A stretch of DNA of 64,000 bases from JANNRA01 sp031401035 (GCA_031401035.1 JANNRA010000112.1:1-64000); one strand, 5' to 3'; positions 38,262 to 47,196 are shown, counted from the stretch's first letter. The notes: generated by a model not told the origin, from the sequence alone. Translations and numbers: made by a program.

Positions 38262-38377
38262 CCCTCTCCCGCATGACTTGCGAGAGGGCCAGGGTGAGGG
38301 CTCCTTCTCGGGTCCCCGCCGGTCCGGAGAAGGTCCCCTCTCCCCAACCCTCTCCCGCACGTCATGCGGGAGAGGGG
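38262..38377. repeat. pair of type C palindromes before the imuA operon
   Basis: Two hairpins sit in tandem: CCCTCTCCCGCATGAC...GAGAGGGCCAGGGTGAGGG (38262-38300), and 38348-38376 with the perfect stem CCCTCTCCCGCA / TGCGGGAGAGGG. They follow the symporter gene and may terminate its transcript. Confidence 0.85.
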
Positions 38378-38425
38378 GTCGGAAAACTGCATGAGAGCAG
38401 GGGCCGGAAACTGCCATTGCCCAGG

Positions 38426-38444
38426 GGCGAAAATTAGGCGAAAA
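38426..38444 (+). promoter_or_regulatory. candidate operator upstream of imuA
   Basis: GGCGAAAATTAGGCGAAAA is an 8-base word repeated directly at an 11-base (one helical turn) interval, ending eight bases before the imuA GTG. A looser direct repeat, CGGAAA(A)CTGC, lies at 38380 and 38405. No classical LexA box is seen, so this is only a candidate damage-response site. Confidence 0.3.
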
Positions 38445-38452
38445 CCTCCCCC

Positions 38453-39193
38453 GTGGCTGCCACTGCACGGGAACGACTCGCCGCCCTGGACCTGCCGGGG
38501 ACGGTGCGCTTCGGCGCGCCGACCGCCGACGCGGTGCGCCGCCTGCCGGTGGGCATCGCGGCGCTCGACGCGCTGCTCGGCGGCGGCCTGCCGCGCGGCT
38601 ACCTGAGCGAGCTGGTCGGCGGCCGCGCCAGCGGCCGCACGGCGGTGCTGTACGCGCTGCTGGCGGCGACGACGCGCGCCGGCGAGGTGGCGGCGGTGGT
38701 CGACCTGCCCGACGCGCTCGATCCCGCCAGCCTGGCGCGCGCCGGGGTGCAGCTCGAGCGCGTGCTGTGGGTACGCCCGCCGGCGCCGCGCGCCGCCCTG
38801 CAATGCGCCGAGTTGATCCTCGCCGCCGGCGGCTTCGCGCTCGTCGCGCTCGACCTCGACGGGCCGCCGGCGCGCCTGTCGCGCGCCGCCTGGCCGCGCC
38901 TCGCCCAGGCGGCGCGGCGCGCCGGCGCGGTCTGTGTCGTCAGCGGCGCGCAGCGCCGCGCCGAGGGCGCCGCGGCGCTGGCGCTGCAGCTCGACGCGCG
39001 CCGCGTGCACTGGAGCGCGCACCTGCTCGACGGCCTCGCCGCCACCGCGACGCTGACGCGCAGCCGCTTCGGCGCGGCGGGGCAGGTGGCGACGATCGTC
39101 GTCGGCGAGGAACTATCGACGTTCAACGCGCACCTCTCCGTCGCCCGCAAGCAGATGCAGCTCCCCTCTCCCGCCGGGAGAGGGTCAGGGTGA
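38453..39193 (+). CDS. imuA: ImuA-type RecA-like protein of the mutasome
   Basis: 246 residues from a GTG at 38453; no good ribosome-binding site is seen. It is RecA-like: LPVGIAALDALLGGGLPRGYLSELVGG is the Walker A region (degenerate, GGRASGRTAVL), with a Walker B-like FALVALDLDGPP. ImuA stabilises or recruits ImuB and DnaE2 for damage-induced mutagenesis. The last residues (PSPAGRGSG and the stop) are encoded by a type C palindrome at 39164-39197, so the C-terminus is repeat-derived. It is the first gene of a plus-strand run imuA-imuB-GxxExxY-dnaE2-intI. Confidence 0.85.
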   Translation: MAATARERLAALDLPGTVRFGAPTADAVRRLPVGIAALDALLGGGLPRGYLSELVGGRASGRTAVLYALLAATTRAGEVAAVVDLPDALDPASLARAGVQLERVLWVRPPAPRAALQCAELILAAGGFALVALDLDGPPARLSRAAWPRLAQAARRAGAVCVVSGAQRRAEGAAALALQLDARRVHWSAHLLDGLAATATLTRSRFGAAGQVATIVVGEELSTFNAHLSVARKQMQLPSPAGRGSG

Positions 39194-39197
39194 GGGG
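39164..39197. repeat. type C palindrome forming the imuA 3' end
   Basis: The stem CCCTCTCCC / GGGAGAGGG (39164-39172, 39176-39184) with a GCC loop is followed by TCAGGGTGAGGGG. The TGA stop of imuA is in the tail. Confidence 0.9.
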
Positions 39198-39224
39198 AGC
39201 AGACCTCCATGCCGCCGATCGTTT

Positions 39225-39254
39225 CCCGTGTCTCCGTGCCTCCGTGGTGAAAGG
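39225..39254. repeat. half-copy of the GxxExxY-cassette end repeat
   Basis: CTCCGTGCCTCCGTGGTGAAAG, between imuA and imuB, resembles the right repeat of the cassette at 41146-41175 (CTCCGTTGCTCCGTGTGAAA). It may be a scar or solo end of a related element. Confidence 0.6.
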
Positions 39255-39262
39255 CATTTTCT

Positions 39263-40738
39263 GTGCGCCTCGCCTGTCTGTACGTGCCGGTGTTCCCGCT
39301 CGCCGCCTGGCTGCGCGCCGAGCCGGAGTTGCGCGGTACGCCGCTGGCCGTCGCCGACGGCGCCTCGCCGCGGGCGCGGCTGGTCGCCTGCTCGCCGGAG
39401 GCGGGGCGGCGCGGCGTCGCGCCGGGGCTGACGGCGGCGCAGGCGGCGGCGATCGCCGGCGACCTGGTGTTGCGGCCGGCCTCGCCCGACGCCGAGCGCG
39501 CCGCGCACGCGGCGCTGGCCGACGTGGCGTACTCGTTCTCACCGCGCGTCGAGGACGGCGCTCCGGGCACGGTGTACTTCGACGCCGACGGCCTGCACGA
39601 GCTCTACCCGAGCGAGCCGGCGCTGGCGCAGGCGGCGCTGCGCCGCGCCGCCGCGCTCGGGCTCGATGCCGCGATCGGCATCGCCGGCAGCAAGATCGCC
39701 GCCGAGCTGGCGGCGCGCGATGGCGGCGGCTGCGCGGTGGTGCCGCCGCACGAGGAGTGGCGGCTGCTGGCACCGCTGTCGCTCGATCGGCTGCAGCCCG
39801 CTCCGGCGCTGCGCGAGACGCTGAGCCGCTGGGGTATCCGCACGCTCGGCGATCTCGCCGCGCTGCCGGCGAGCGGGTTGGCGGCGCGGCTCGGTCCGGA
39901 GGCGGCGGCGCTGGCGCGACGGGCGCGCGGCGAGGACGCGCACCCGTTGGCGCCGCGGCCGCTGCCGCTGCAGTTCGAGGAGGCGGCGGCGCTCGACTGG
40001 GGTGTCGACGCGCTGGAGCCGTTCCTGTTCGTTGTGCGCGGCCTGCTCGACCGCCTGACGGCGCGTCTCGAGGTGCGCGGCCTGGTGTGCGGCGACCTGC
40101 GCCTGTCGCTCGGCCTGGTCGACCGCGGCCGCGACGAGCGCACGGTGACGGTGGCGGCGCCGAGCACGGCGGTGAAGGCGCTGCTGACGCTGGTGCGCGT
40201 CCATCTCGAGACCCACCCGCCGCGCGCCGCCGTCGAGCACCTGCGCCTCGCCGCCGTACCCGAGCGTCTGCGCGCCGCGCAACTCGACCTTTTCCGCCCC
40301 GCCGGCCCGGCGCCGGCGCAGCTCGCCGCGACGCTGGCGCGCCTCGGCGCCCTGTGCGGCGCGGTGCCGGTCGGCATGCCGGTGGTGGCCGACTCGCACC
40401 GCCCCGACGCCTACGGCGTGGCACCGTTCGCGGCGCCGCCGGCGGCGGCGGCAGGAGCGGAGTCGCGGCCCGTGCCGCTCGCCATCCGCGCCGTGCGTCC
40501 GCCGCGTCGACTGGAGGTCTTCTGCCAGCGCGATCGTCCCGACTTCCTGCGCGCCGCCGGCTGCCAGGGCCGCGTCGTCTCTCTCGCCGGCCCCTGGCGC
40601 CTCGCCGGCGAGTGGTGGCGCCCCGAGGCGGTGCTGCAGCGCGACTACTACGACGCCCAGCTCAGCGACGGCGGCGTCTACCGGTTCTACTTCGACCGCG
40701 CCGCGCAGCAGTGGTTCCTCGATGGTGAGTACGACTGA
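39263..40738 (+). CDS. imuB: ImuB-type Y-family polymerase-like protein
   Basis: 491 residues from a GTG at 39263. It has the Y-family palm/finger layout (LACLYVPVFPLAAWLRAEPEL; YFDADGLHELYPSE; LGLDAAIGIAGSKIAAELAA; helix-hairpin-helix WGIRTLGDLAALPASGLAARLG). The catalytic acidic residues of true Y-family polymerases are missing at the first motif (VPVF in place of DMDAF). That is typical of ImuB, which bridges the beta clamp, ImuA and DnaE2. Length and the C-terminal block (RVVSLAGPWRLAGEWW, YFDRAAQQWFLDGEYD) fit ImuB. Confidence 0.88.
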   Translation: MRLACLYVPVFPLAAWLRAEPELRGTPLAVADGASPRARLVACSPEAGRRGVAPGLTAAQAAAIAGDLVLRPASPDAERAAHAALADVAYSFSPRVEDGAPGTVYFDADGLHELYPSEPALAQAALRRAAALGLDAAIGIAGSKIAAELAARDGGGCAVVPPHEEWRLLAPLSLDRLQPAPALRETLSRWGIRTLGDLAALPASGLAARLGPEAAALARRARGEDAHPLAPRPLPLQFEEAAALDWGVDALEPFLFVVRGLLDRLTARLEVRGLVCGDLRLSLGLVDRGRDERTVTVAAPSTAVKALLTLVRVHLETHPPRAAVEHLRLAAVPERLRAAQLDLFRPAGPAPAQLAATLARLGALCGAVPVGMPVVADSHRPDAYGVAPFAAPPAAAAGAESRPVPLAIRAVRPPRRLEVFCQRDRPDFLRAAGCQGRVVSLAGPWRLAGEWWRPEAVLQRDYYDAQLSDGGVYRFYFDRAAQQWFLDGEYD

Positions 40739-41175
40739 CTTTCACACGGAGAAACGGAGGAACGGAGATGATGGACAGATTGGCGACGGAGGGAATCATT
40801 GCGGCGGCGATCGAGGTCCATCGGGCACTGGGACCAGGATTGCTGGAGAGCATCTACGAAGAGTGTCTGGCGGAAGAGCTGTCGTTGCGAGGCATGGCGT
40901 ACGAGCGACAGCGCGGGGTTCCCCTGGAGTACAAGGGGCGTCGCCTCGGAATCGATCTGCGTATCGATCTGCTCGTCGGTGACCGGGTGGTCGTCGAGTT
41001 GAAGGCGGTCGAGAAAATCCTGCCCATCCACGCCGCCCAGGTCGTGACGTATCTCCGGCTGACCAACAAACCGTATGGATTGCTGATCAACTTCCACGTC
41101 CCGATGCTGAAAGAAGGCATTCGCCGCTATCTCAATCCCGTCCTTCTCCGTTCCTCCGTTGCTCCGTGTGAAAAG
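40739..41175 (+). mobile_element. inverted-repeat-bounded GxxExxY cassette in the mutasome operon
   Basis: The left end 40739-40767 begins directly after the imuB stop. The right end 41146-41175 is its inverted copy with about two changes and one inserted base, built on CTTTCACACGGAG. The left repeat contains the ribosome-binding site (GGAGGAACGGAG) of the enclosed gene, and the right repeat contains the likely start codon of dnaE2. There is no transposase; mobilisation would have to be in trans. Confidence 0.75.
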
Positions 41176-41181
41176 TCCTGA
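40768..41181 (+). CDS. GxxExxY family protein (PD-(D/E)XK nuclease-like)
   Basis: 137 residues. It has the defining motif G-x2-E-x2-Y in LGPGLLESIYEECLAEEL. The nuclease-fold core is DLRIDLLVGDRVVVELKAVEKILPIHAAQVVTYLRL, where D and the E-x-K triad look intact. Function in the family is not established. Genes of this type are commonly framed by short GGAG-rich inverted repeats, as here. The last codons (SSVAPCEKS) are encoded by the right repeat, and the frame ends 14 bases inside dnaE2. Confidence 0.9.
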   Translation: MMDRLATEGIIAAAIEVHRALGPGLLESIYEECLAEELSLRGMAYERQRGVPLEYKGRRLGIDLRIDLLVGDRVVVELKAVEKILPIHAAQVVTYLRLTNKPYGLLINFHVPMLKEGIRRYLNPVLLRSSVAPCEKS

Positions 41182-44100
41182 CGACTACGTCGAGCTGCGC
41201 ACGCGCAGTGCCTTCTCCTTCCTCGCCGGGGCGTCGTTGCCGGAGGATCTGGTGGCGCGGGCGGCGGCGCTCGATCACGGCGTCCTCGCCATGGGCGATC
41301 GCGACGGGGTGTACGGCGCGCCGCGCTTTCATCAGGCGGCGGTGAAGGCCGGCGTGCGCGGCATCGTCGGTTGCGAGCTGACGACGGTGGACGGGGCGCT
41401 GTACGTGCTGGTCGCCGAGCGGGTGGGATATCGCAACCTCTGCCGGCTGCTCAGCGACGCCAAGCTGCGCGCGGCGAAGGGCGCGGCGGTGGTCGAGTGG
41501 AGCGATCTCGACGGGCGCAGCGACGGACTGATCTGCCTGGCGCGGCAGCCGGCGGGGCTGGCGCGCCTGCAGCGCCTGTTCCCGGGGCGGCTCTACCTCG
41601 AGCTGCAGCGCCACCTCGACGCGGACGAGGAGCGGCACAATCGCGTCCTCGCCGCCGCCGCCGAACACCACCGCCTGCCGCTGGTGGCCACCAACGACGT
41701 GCGCCACGCGGCGCCGGACGGGCGGCCGCTGCTCGACGTGCTGACCTGCCTGCGCGAACACACGACGCTCGACGCCGCCGGCCGCCGCCTGCTCGCCAAC
41801 GCCGAGCGCCATCTCAAGCCGGCGCGCGAGATGGCGGCGCTGTTCCGCGACCAGCCGGCGGCGCTGGCCAACACGCGCCGCATCGCCGAGCAGTGCGCCT
41901 TCGGGCTCGCCGACCTCGGCTACCGCTTCCCCGACTATCCGCTGTCGCCCGGCGAGACGGCCGACGGCCACCTGCGGGCGCTCACCGAGGCCGGCGCGCG
42001 CGGGCGCTACGGTGCGCTGACGCTGCGCGTGCGGCGCCAGCTCGAGCACGAGCTGGCGGTGATCGCGCAGCTCGGGCTGGCCGGCTACTTCCTCATCGTC
42101 TGGGACATCGTGCGCTACTGCCGCGAGGCCGGGATCCTGGCGCAGGGGCGCGGCTCGGCGGCCAACTCGGCGGTCTGCTACGCGCTCGGCATCACCGCCG
42201 TCGACCCGATCGGCATGGAACTGCTCTTCGAGCGCTTCCTGTCGCCGGAGCGCGGCGAGTGGCCGGACATCGACATCGACCTGCCGAGCGGCGAGCGGCG
42301 CGAGCGGGTCATCCAGTACGTCTACCAGCGCTACGGCCCGCGCGGCGCGGCGATGACCGCCAACGTCATCACCTACCGCACGCGCAGCGCCGTGCGCGAG
42401 GTCGGCAAGGCGCTGGGGTTCGCCGAGGCGCAGGTGGCGCGGTTGTCGAAGCTGCTGCACCGCTTCGAGTTCCGCGACGACCTCGACCAGCTGGCGGAGC
42501 AGTTGCGGGCCGGCGGCGTCGACCCCGCCGCGCCGCGCGTGCGCCTGTTGGTCGATCTCGTCGCGCGCATCCAGAACCTGCCGCGCCATCTCGGCCAGCA
42601 CTCCGGCGGCATGGTCATCGCGGCCGGGCGGCTCGACGAGGTGGTGCCGCTCGAGCCGGCGGCGATGCCGGGGCGGGTGGTGGTGCAGTGGGACAAGGAC
42701 GACTGCGCCGATCTCGGCATCATCAAGGTCGACCTGCTCGGCCTCGGCATGATGGCGGTGCTGGAGGACACCCTACCGCTGATCCGCGTGCACGAGGGGG
42801 TCGAGGTGGACCTCGCCCGCCTGCCGGCCGACGACCCGGCGACCTACGCCATGCTGCGGCGCGCCGATACGATCGGCGTCTTCCAGGTCGAGAGCCGGGC
42901 GCAGATGGCGACGCTGCCGCGCCTGCGGCCGGAGCGCTTCTACGACCTGGTCGTCGAGGTGGCGCTGATCCGCCCCGGCCCGATCGTCGGGCAGATGGTG
43001 CACCCGTACCTGAACCGCCGCCGCGGCCGCGAGGCGGTGACGTACGCGCATCCCGACCTCGAGCCGATCCTGGCGCGCACGCTGGGCGTGCCGCTCTTCC
43101 AGGAGCAGCTGCTGCGCATGGCGATGGCGGTCGCCGACTTCAGCGGCGGCGAGGCCGAAGAGCTGCGCCGCGCCATGGGCTTCAAGCGCTCCACCGAGCG
43201 CATGCGCGAGATCGAGGCGCGCCTGGTCCGCGGCATGGCGGCACGCGGCATCGCCGCGGCGGCGCAGGACGGCATCATCACCAGCATCACCTCGTTCGCC
43301 CTCTACGGCTTCCCCGAGTCGCACGCCGCCAGCTTCGCGCTGCTCGCCTACGCCTCGGCGTACCTGCGCCGCCACCACCTCGCCGCCTTCACCTGCGCCA
43401 TGCTCAACAACTGGCCGCTCGGCTTCTACCACCCCGCCACCCTGGTGAAGGACGCCCAACGCCACGGCCTGCACATCCTGCCCGTCGACGTGACGATCTC
43501 ACCCTGGAACTGCACCCTCGAACCGGCAGCCATGCAGGCGGCCGCCCAGAGTCCCCCAGCCGAAGGAAGGTGTGCAGATGCCCAGAGTCCCCCAGCCGGG
43601 ACCGCGGGCGTCTCGCCCGCAGCCGACGCCGGTTGGAGCAACCACCTCTCCCTCCGCCTCGGCCTGCGCTACGTCTCCGCCCTGCGCGCCGACACCGCCG
43701 CGCGCATCGAGTCCGCCCGCGCCGCCGCCCCCTTCGCCGACCTCACCGATCTCACCCACCGTGCCGCGCTGCGCGACGACGAACTACAGACCCTCGCCCA
43801 CGCCGGCGCCTTCGCCCCCTTCGGCCTCACCCGCCGCGACGCCATGTGGCAGGCCGCCGCCGTCAGCCGCGATCCGCTCTTCGCCGGCGCCCGCGTCCGC
43901 GCGACCGCCGCGCCGCTCCCCGCCGCGCCGTTGCCCGAGATGACCACCGTCGACCGCACCCTCGCCGACTACACAACCCTCGGCCTCACCGCCGGCCCGC
44001 ATCTGATGAAGTACCTGCGCCCGAGTCTCGACGCCCAGGGCGTGCTGCGCAGCCGCGATCTGGTGCGGGAGAAAAACGGCGCCTGGGTGAAGCTCGCCGG

Positions 44101-44434
44101 GCTGGTCATCGTCCGCCAGCGCCCCGGCACCGCCAAGGGCTTCTGCTTCCTCACCCTCGAGGACGAGACCGGCATCGGCAACGCCGTCGTCACGCCAGAT
44201 CTGTTCCAGCGCCACCGCGCCGTCATCCACACCGCCGCGCTGCTGCTCGTCGAGGGCCCGCTGCAGGTCGTCGAGGGCGTCATCCATCTGCGCGCCCGCC
44301 GCTTCACGCCGCTGGCGCTGCCCGAACAGGTCGTCACCCAGGCCGGACACGGCTACCGCATGCGCGTCACGCCGCAGGAGGAACCGCCGCCGGGGCTGCC
44401 GCCGAGGCTGCCGAAGTCGCACGATTTCCGCTGA
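41168..44434 (+). CDS. dnaE2: error-prone DNA polymerase III alpha subunit DnaE2
   Basis: 1088 residues from GTG 41168 (a TTG at 41159 is an alternative; both are inside the cassette end repeat). The PHP-domain opening YVELRTRSAFSFLAGASLPEDLV is diagnostic. Polymerase core motifs are GYFLIVWDIVRYCREAGILAQGRGSAANS, DIDIDLPSGERRERVIQYVY (catalytic Asp), and the OB-fold near the C-terminus (VKLAGLVIVRQRPGTAKGFCFLTLEDE). It carries out translesion synthesis with ImuA/ImuB. Residues ~793-818 are a palindrome-derived insertion between WNCTLEP and LSLRLGLRYV, a surface linker in the family. Confidence 0.95.
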   Translation: MKSPDDYVELRTRSAFSFLAGASLPEDLVARAAALDHGVLAMGDRDGVYGAPRFHQAAVKAGVRGIVGCELTTVDGALYVLVAERVGYRNLCRLLSDAKLRAAKGAAVVEWSDLDGRSDGLICLARQPAGLARLQRLFPGRLYLELQRHLDADEERHNRVLAAAAEHHRLPLVATNDVRHAAPDGRPLLDVLTCLREHTTLDAAGRRLLANAERHLKPAREMAALFRDQPAALANTRRIAEQCAFGLADLGYRFPDYPLSPGETADGHLRALTEAGARGRYGALTLRVRRQLEHELAVIAQLGLAGYFLIVWDIVRYCREAGILAQGRGSAANSAVCYALGITAVDPIGMELLFERFLSPERGEWPDIDIDLPSGERRERVIQYVYQRYGPRGAAMTANVITYRTRSAVREVGKALGFAEAQVARLSKLLHRFEFRDDLDQLAEQLRAGGVDPAAPRVRLLVDLVARIQNLPRHLGQHSGGMVIAAGRLDEVVPLEPAAMPGRVVVQWDKDDCADLGIIKVDLLGLGMMAVLEDTLPLIRVHEGVEVDLARLPADDPATYAMLRRADTIGVFQVESRAQMATLPRLRPERFYDLVVEVALIRPGPIVGQMVHPYLNRRRGREAVTYAHPDLEPILARTLGVPLFQEQLLRMAMAVADFSGGEAEELRRAMGFKRSTERMREIEARLVRGMAARGIAAAAQDGIITSITSFALYGFPESHAASFALLAYASAYLRRHHLAAFTCAMLNNWPLGFYHPATLVKDAQRHGLHILPVDVTISPWNCTLEPAAMQAAAQSPPAEGRCADAQSPPAGTAGVSPAADAGWSNHLSLRLGLRYVSALRADTAARIESARAAAPFADLTDLTHRAALRDDELQTLAHAGAFAPFGLTRRDAMWQAAAVSRDPLFAGARVRATAAPLPAAPLPEMTTVDRTLADYTTLGLTAGPHLMKYLRPSLDAQGVLRSRDLVREKNGAWVKLAGLVIVRQRPGTAKGFCFLTLEDETGIGNAVVTPDLFQRHRAVIHTAALLLVEGPLQVVEGVIHLRARRFTPLALPEQVVTQAGHGYRMRVTPQEEPPPGLPPRLPKSHDFR
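43544..43620. repeat. type A-related element with a 36-base duplication inside dnaE2
   Basis: The 19-base word starting GCCCAGAGTCCCCCAGC occurs at 43544-43562 and 43580-43598. A hairpin GCGGGCG-TCT-CGCCCGC (43604-43620) follows. The same AGTCCCCCAGCCGGGA leader precedes the type A copy in pbpC. Everything is in frame. Confidence 0.9.
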
Positions 44435-44451
44435 CCACACACGGAGGGTTC

Positions 44452-45624
<1,173 letters not shown>

Positions 45625-45638
45625 TCCGGATAAATGTA

Positions 45639-45645
45639 GTTAGCC
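45639..45645 (+). other. attI/cassette-1 crossover site
   Basis: GTTAGCC; recombination is expected between G and TT. It is chosen over GTTAGTC at 45620 because the R'' of cassette 1's attC (GGCTAAC at 46037) predicts exactly GTTAGCC. Confidence 0.85.
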
Positions 45646-45649
45646 GGAT

Positions 45650-46042
45650 ATGAAACGAGACGAGAAGACCTTGGCAGGATCCGATCTGTCTCCCATCGCA
45701 AAGGTCGTGCTTGGGCTGGCGCTCGGCGTGCCACTAACCTTCTCGTACGCAGCCCTATCGCTGGGCGGCGACACGGCCACGTGGTTGTCCAAGCTCCAGC
45801 GTCTGGTCCCCATTGCAGGCGTCGTCGCGTCGGCGGCCGTCGCTGCACTCTTCTGGAAGCGCGTTCCTGCGCTGCGGTTCGCGCCCGTCGCGTACGCTGT
45901 CCCTTTGGCCCTTTCCGTCACCGTCGACACTGTGCAAGTAGACCTGCGAACGGTTGTGGAGGGTATTGCTGCCGGGTTGATCATCGGGTTCGGGATCATG
46001 TTCGCCATCTGGATCGAGACCAAGGATGCGGCGACCGGCTAA
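45650..46042 (+). CDS. cassette 1: small integral membrane protein
   Basis: 130 residues with about four hydrophobic helices (VVLGLALGVPLTFSYAAL; LVPIAGVVASAAVAALFW; FAPVAYAVPLALSVTV; GIAAGLIIGFGIMFAIW). I recognise no family. The ATG is ten bases into the cassette and has only a weak ribosome-binding site. The TAA stop is inside the R'' box of attC1, a typical compact cassette layout. Confidence 0.75.
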   Translation: MKRDEKTLAGSDLSPIAKVVLGLALGVPLTFSYAALSLGGDTATWLSKLQRLVPIAGVVASAAVAALFWKRVPALRFAPVAYAVPLALSVTVDTVQVDLRTVVEGIAAGLIIGFGIMFAIWIETKDAATG

Positions 46043-46135
46043 CATGGCGCTGCAGCCGACGCGGGCCACGAGGCCGAACGAGCAACGGGAGCCCGCGCGT
46101 GTCGGCCCGCGCGGCTGAGCGCCAAGCCGTTATCC
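46037..46135 (+). other. attC1
   Basis: R'' GGCTAAC (46037-46043) and R' GTTATCC (46129-46135). The L''/L' stem GGCGCT-CAGCCG-CGCGGGCC pairs with two unpaired bases (G and A) on the left arm, the hallmark extrahelical bases of attC. The loop is longer than in attC2 and attC3. Confidence 0.92.
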
Positions 46136-46141
46136 AGACAG

Positions 46142-46483
46142 ATGAAGCTACCCGGGGCAGGTGCGGCGACGATCGATCCAGCGAAGGTCCGGGACTATCT
46201 GCTCTCCGAGACACATCCAGTGGGGCGTTTCAAAGCCTCGTTCTTCGCCAGCCTTGGCTATACGCCGGCCCGGTGGGACCTTCTCCGAAGCGATCTTCAC
46301 GCGCTGGCCCTGCAGGAAGAGGCCGCGACGGGCCTACGAAGTCCGTATGGCCAGAAATTCGAGGTCCGTGGTACCCTCTCCGGGCCGAATGGGCGAAGCG
46401 CATCGGTGGCGACGGTCTGGATCATTTTACAGGGCGAGAGTTCGCCACGTTTTGTAACGGCATTTCCGGGAGTAAAGACATGA
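46142..46483 (+). CDS. cassette 2a: DUF6883 family protein
   Basis: 113 residues. The pattern KLPGAGAATIDPAKVRDYLLSETHPVGRFKASFFASLGY matches the DUF6883 family as I know it, which is small, soluble and often encoded next to a DUF4926 protein. No catalytic motif is visible. The ATG is seven bases past attC1. The stop overlaps the next ATG (ATGA), so the two proteins are co-produced. Confidence 0.75.
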   Translation: MKLPGAGAATIDPAKVRDYLLSETHPVGRFKASFFASLGYTPARWDLLRSDLHALALQEEAATGLRSPYGQKFEVRGTLSGPNGRSASVATVWIILQGESSPRFVTAFPGVKT

Positions 46484-46704
46484 CCTTCAAGATGCTCGAC
46501 ACCGTCGTGCTGGCAAGGGACCTTGCCGACAATGGTCTTCGTGCGGGTGACCTTGGCGCGGTGGTTGAAATCTACGAACCGGACGGCTTGGAGGTTGAAT
46601 TCGTCACTGCATCTGGCAAGACCCAAGCACTGGTCACGTTGAGCGTCTCAGATGTTCGCCAAGTGCAGGACAGCGATCTCGTTTCAGTTCGTTCCGTCGC
46701 TTAG
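46480..46704 (+). CDS. cassette 2b: DUF4926 family protein
   Basis: 74 residues: MLDTVVLARDLADNGLRAGDLGAVVEIYEPDGLEVEFV fits DUF4926, a small beta-barrel (SH3/KOW-like) family. It is coupled by ATGA to the DUF6883 gene. A toxin-antitoxin-like or addiction role for the pair is inference from size, overlap and cassette location. Confidence 0.8.
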   Translation: MTFKMLDTVVLARDLADNGLRAGDLGAVVEIYEPDGLEVEFVTASGKTQALVTLSVSDVRQVQDSDLVSVRSVA

Positions 46705-46724
46705 GTCGTGTTCGCCAGACCACT

Positions 46725-46781
46725 GGATAACAAGCGCGTGCAGCCGACGGCCTCCGGCCGCGGCTGACGCGCACGTTCGGC
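46725..46781 (+). other. attC2
   Basis: R'' GGATAAC (46725-46731), R' GTTCGGC (46775-46781). The stem GCGCGT-CAGCCG-CGGCC has the same unpaired G and A on the left arm as attC1 and a 3-base loop. At 57 bases it is of minimal attC size. Confidence 0.93.
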
Positions 46782-46811
46782 TGCGTCGAGCGATCGTTGA
46801 TTCCGATCCCA

Positions 46812-47099
46812 ATGCGAGATTCAACACGCGCCCAATGGCGTCAGATCGGACGGTTCTACTTCTGGGCGGCACTGGCGACGGGAGTTCTGTCGGTCGCGCT
46901 GTCGCTGGGACTGTGGAGATCCTGGATCGCGGCCGCGTGGCTCGAGGCAGTTATCGCGCTGCCGCTGATCACTGCCGGTGTTATTCTCATCTGGAGCGTG
47001 ACGGCCTATCCACTCATGCTTCTTCTCGCGCTGCTTTTCGGCCGCCCGGGCAAGCCCACGGGACCCGGTGATCCGGATGGGCCGGGTGTGGTCGTGTGA
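46812..47099 (+). CDS. cassette 3: small membrane protein
   Basis: 95 residues from the ATG at 46812 (a TTG at 46797 would add five). Two strong helices (FYFWAALATGVLSVALSLGLW; LEAVIALPLITAGVILIWSV...LLLALLFG) and a Gly/Pro-rich tail. No family recognised. The stop is about 34 bases before attC3. Confidence 0.65.
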   Translation: MRDSTRAQWRQIGRFYFWAALATGVLSVALSLGLWRSWIAAAWLEAVIALPLITAGVILIWSVTAYPLMLLLALLFGRPGKPTGPGDPDGPGVVV

Positions 47100-47132
47100 C
47101 GAAGTTTCCGTCGGAAATTCGCTCGCAATCCA

Positions 47133-47196
47133 GCCGAACAAAGCGGTGCAGCCGACGCGGGCCTGCGGCCCGCGCGGCTGACCGCTGGCGTTCGGC
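47133..47196 (+). other. attC3
   Basis: R'' GCCGAAC (47133-47139) and R' GTTCGGC (47190-47196), perfect complements. The stem GCGGT-CAGCCG-CGCGGGCC has the same two extrahelical bases and a 3-base loop. Confidence 0.95.
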
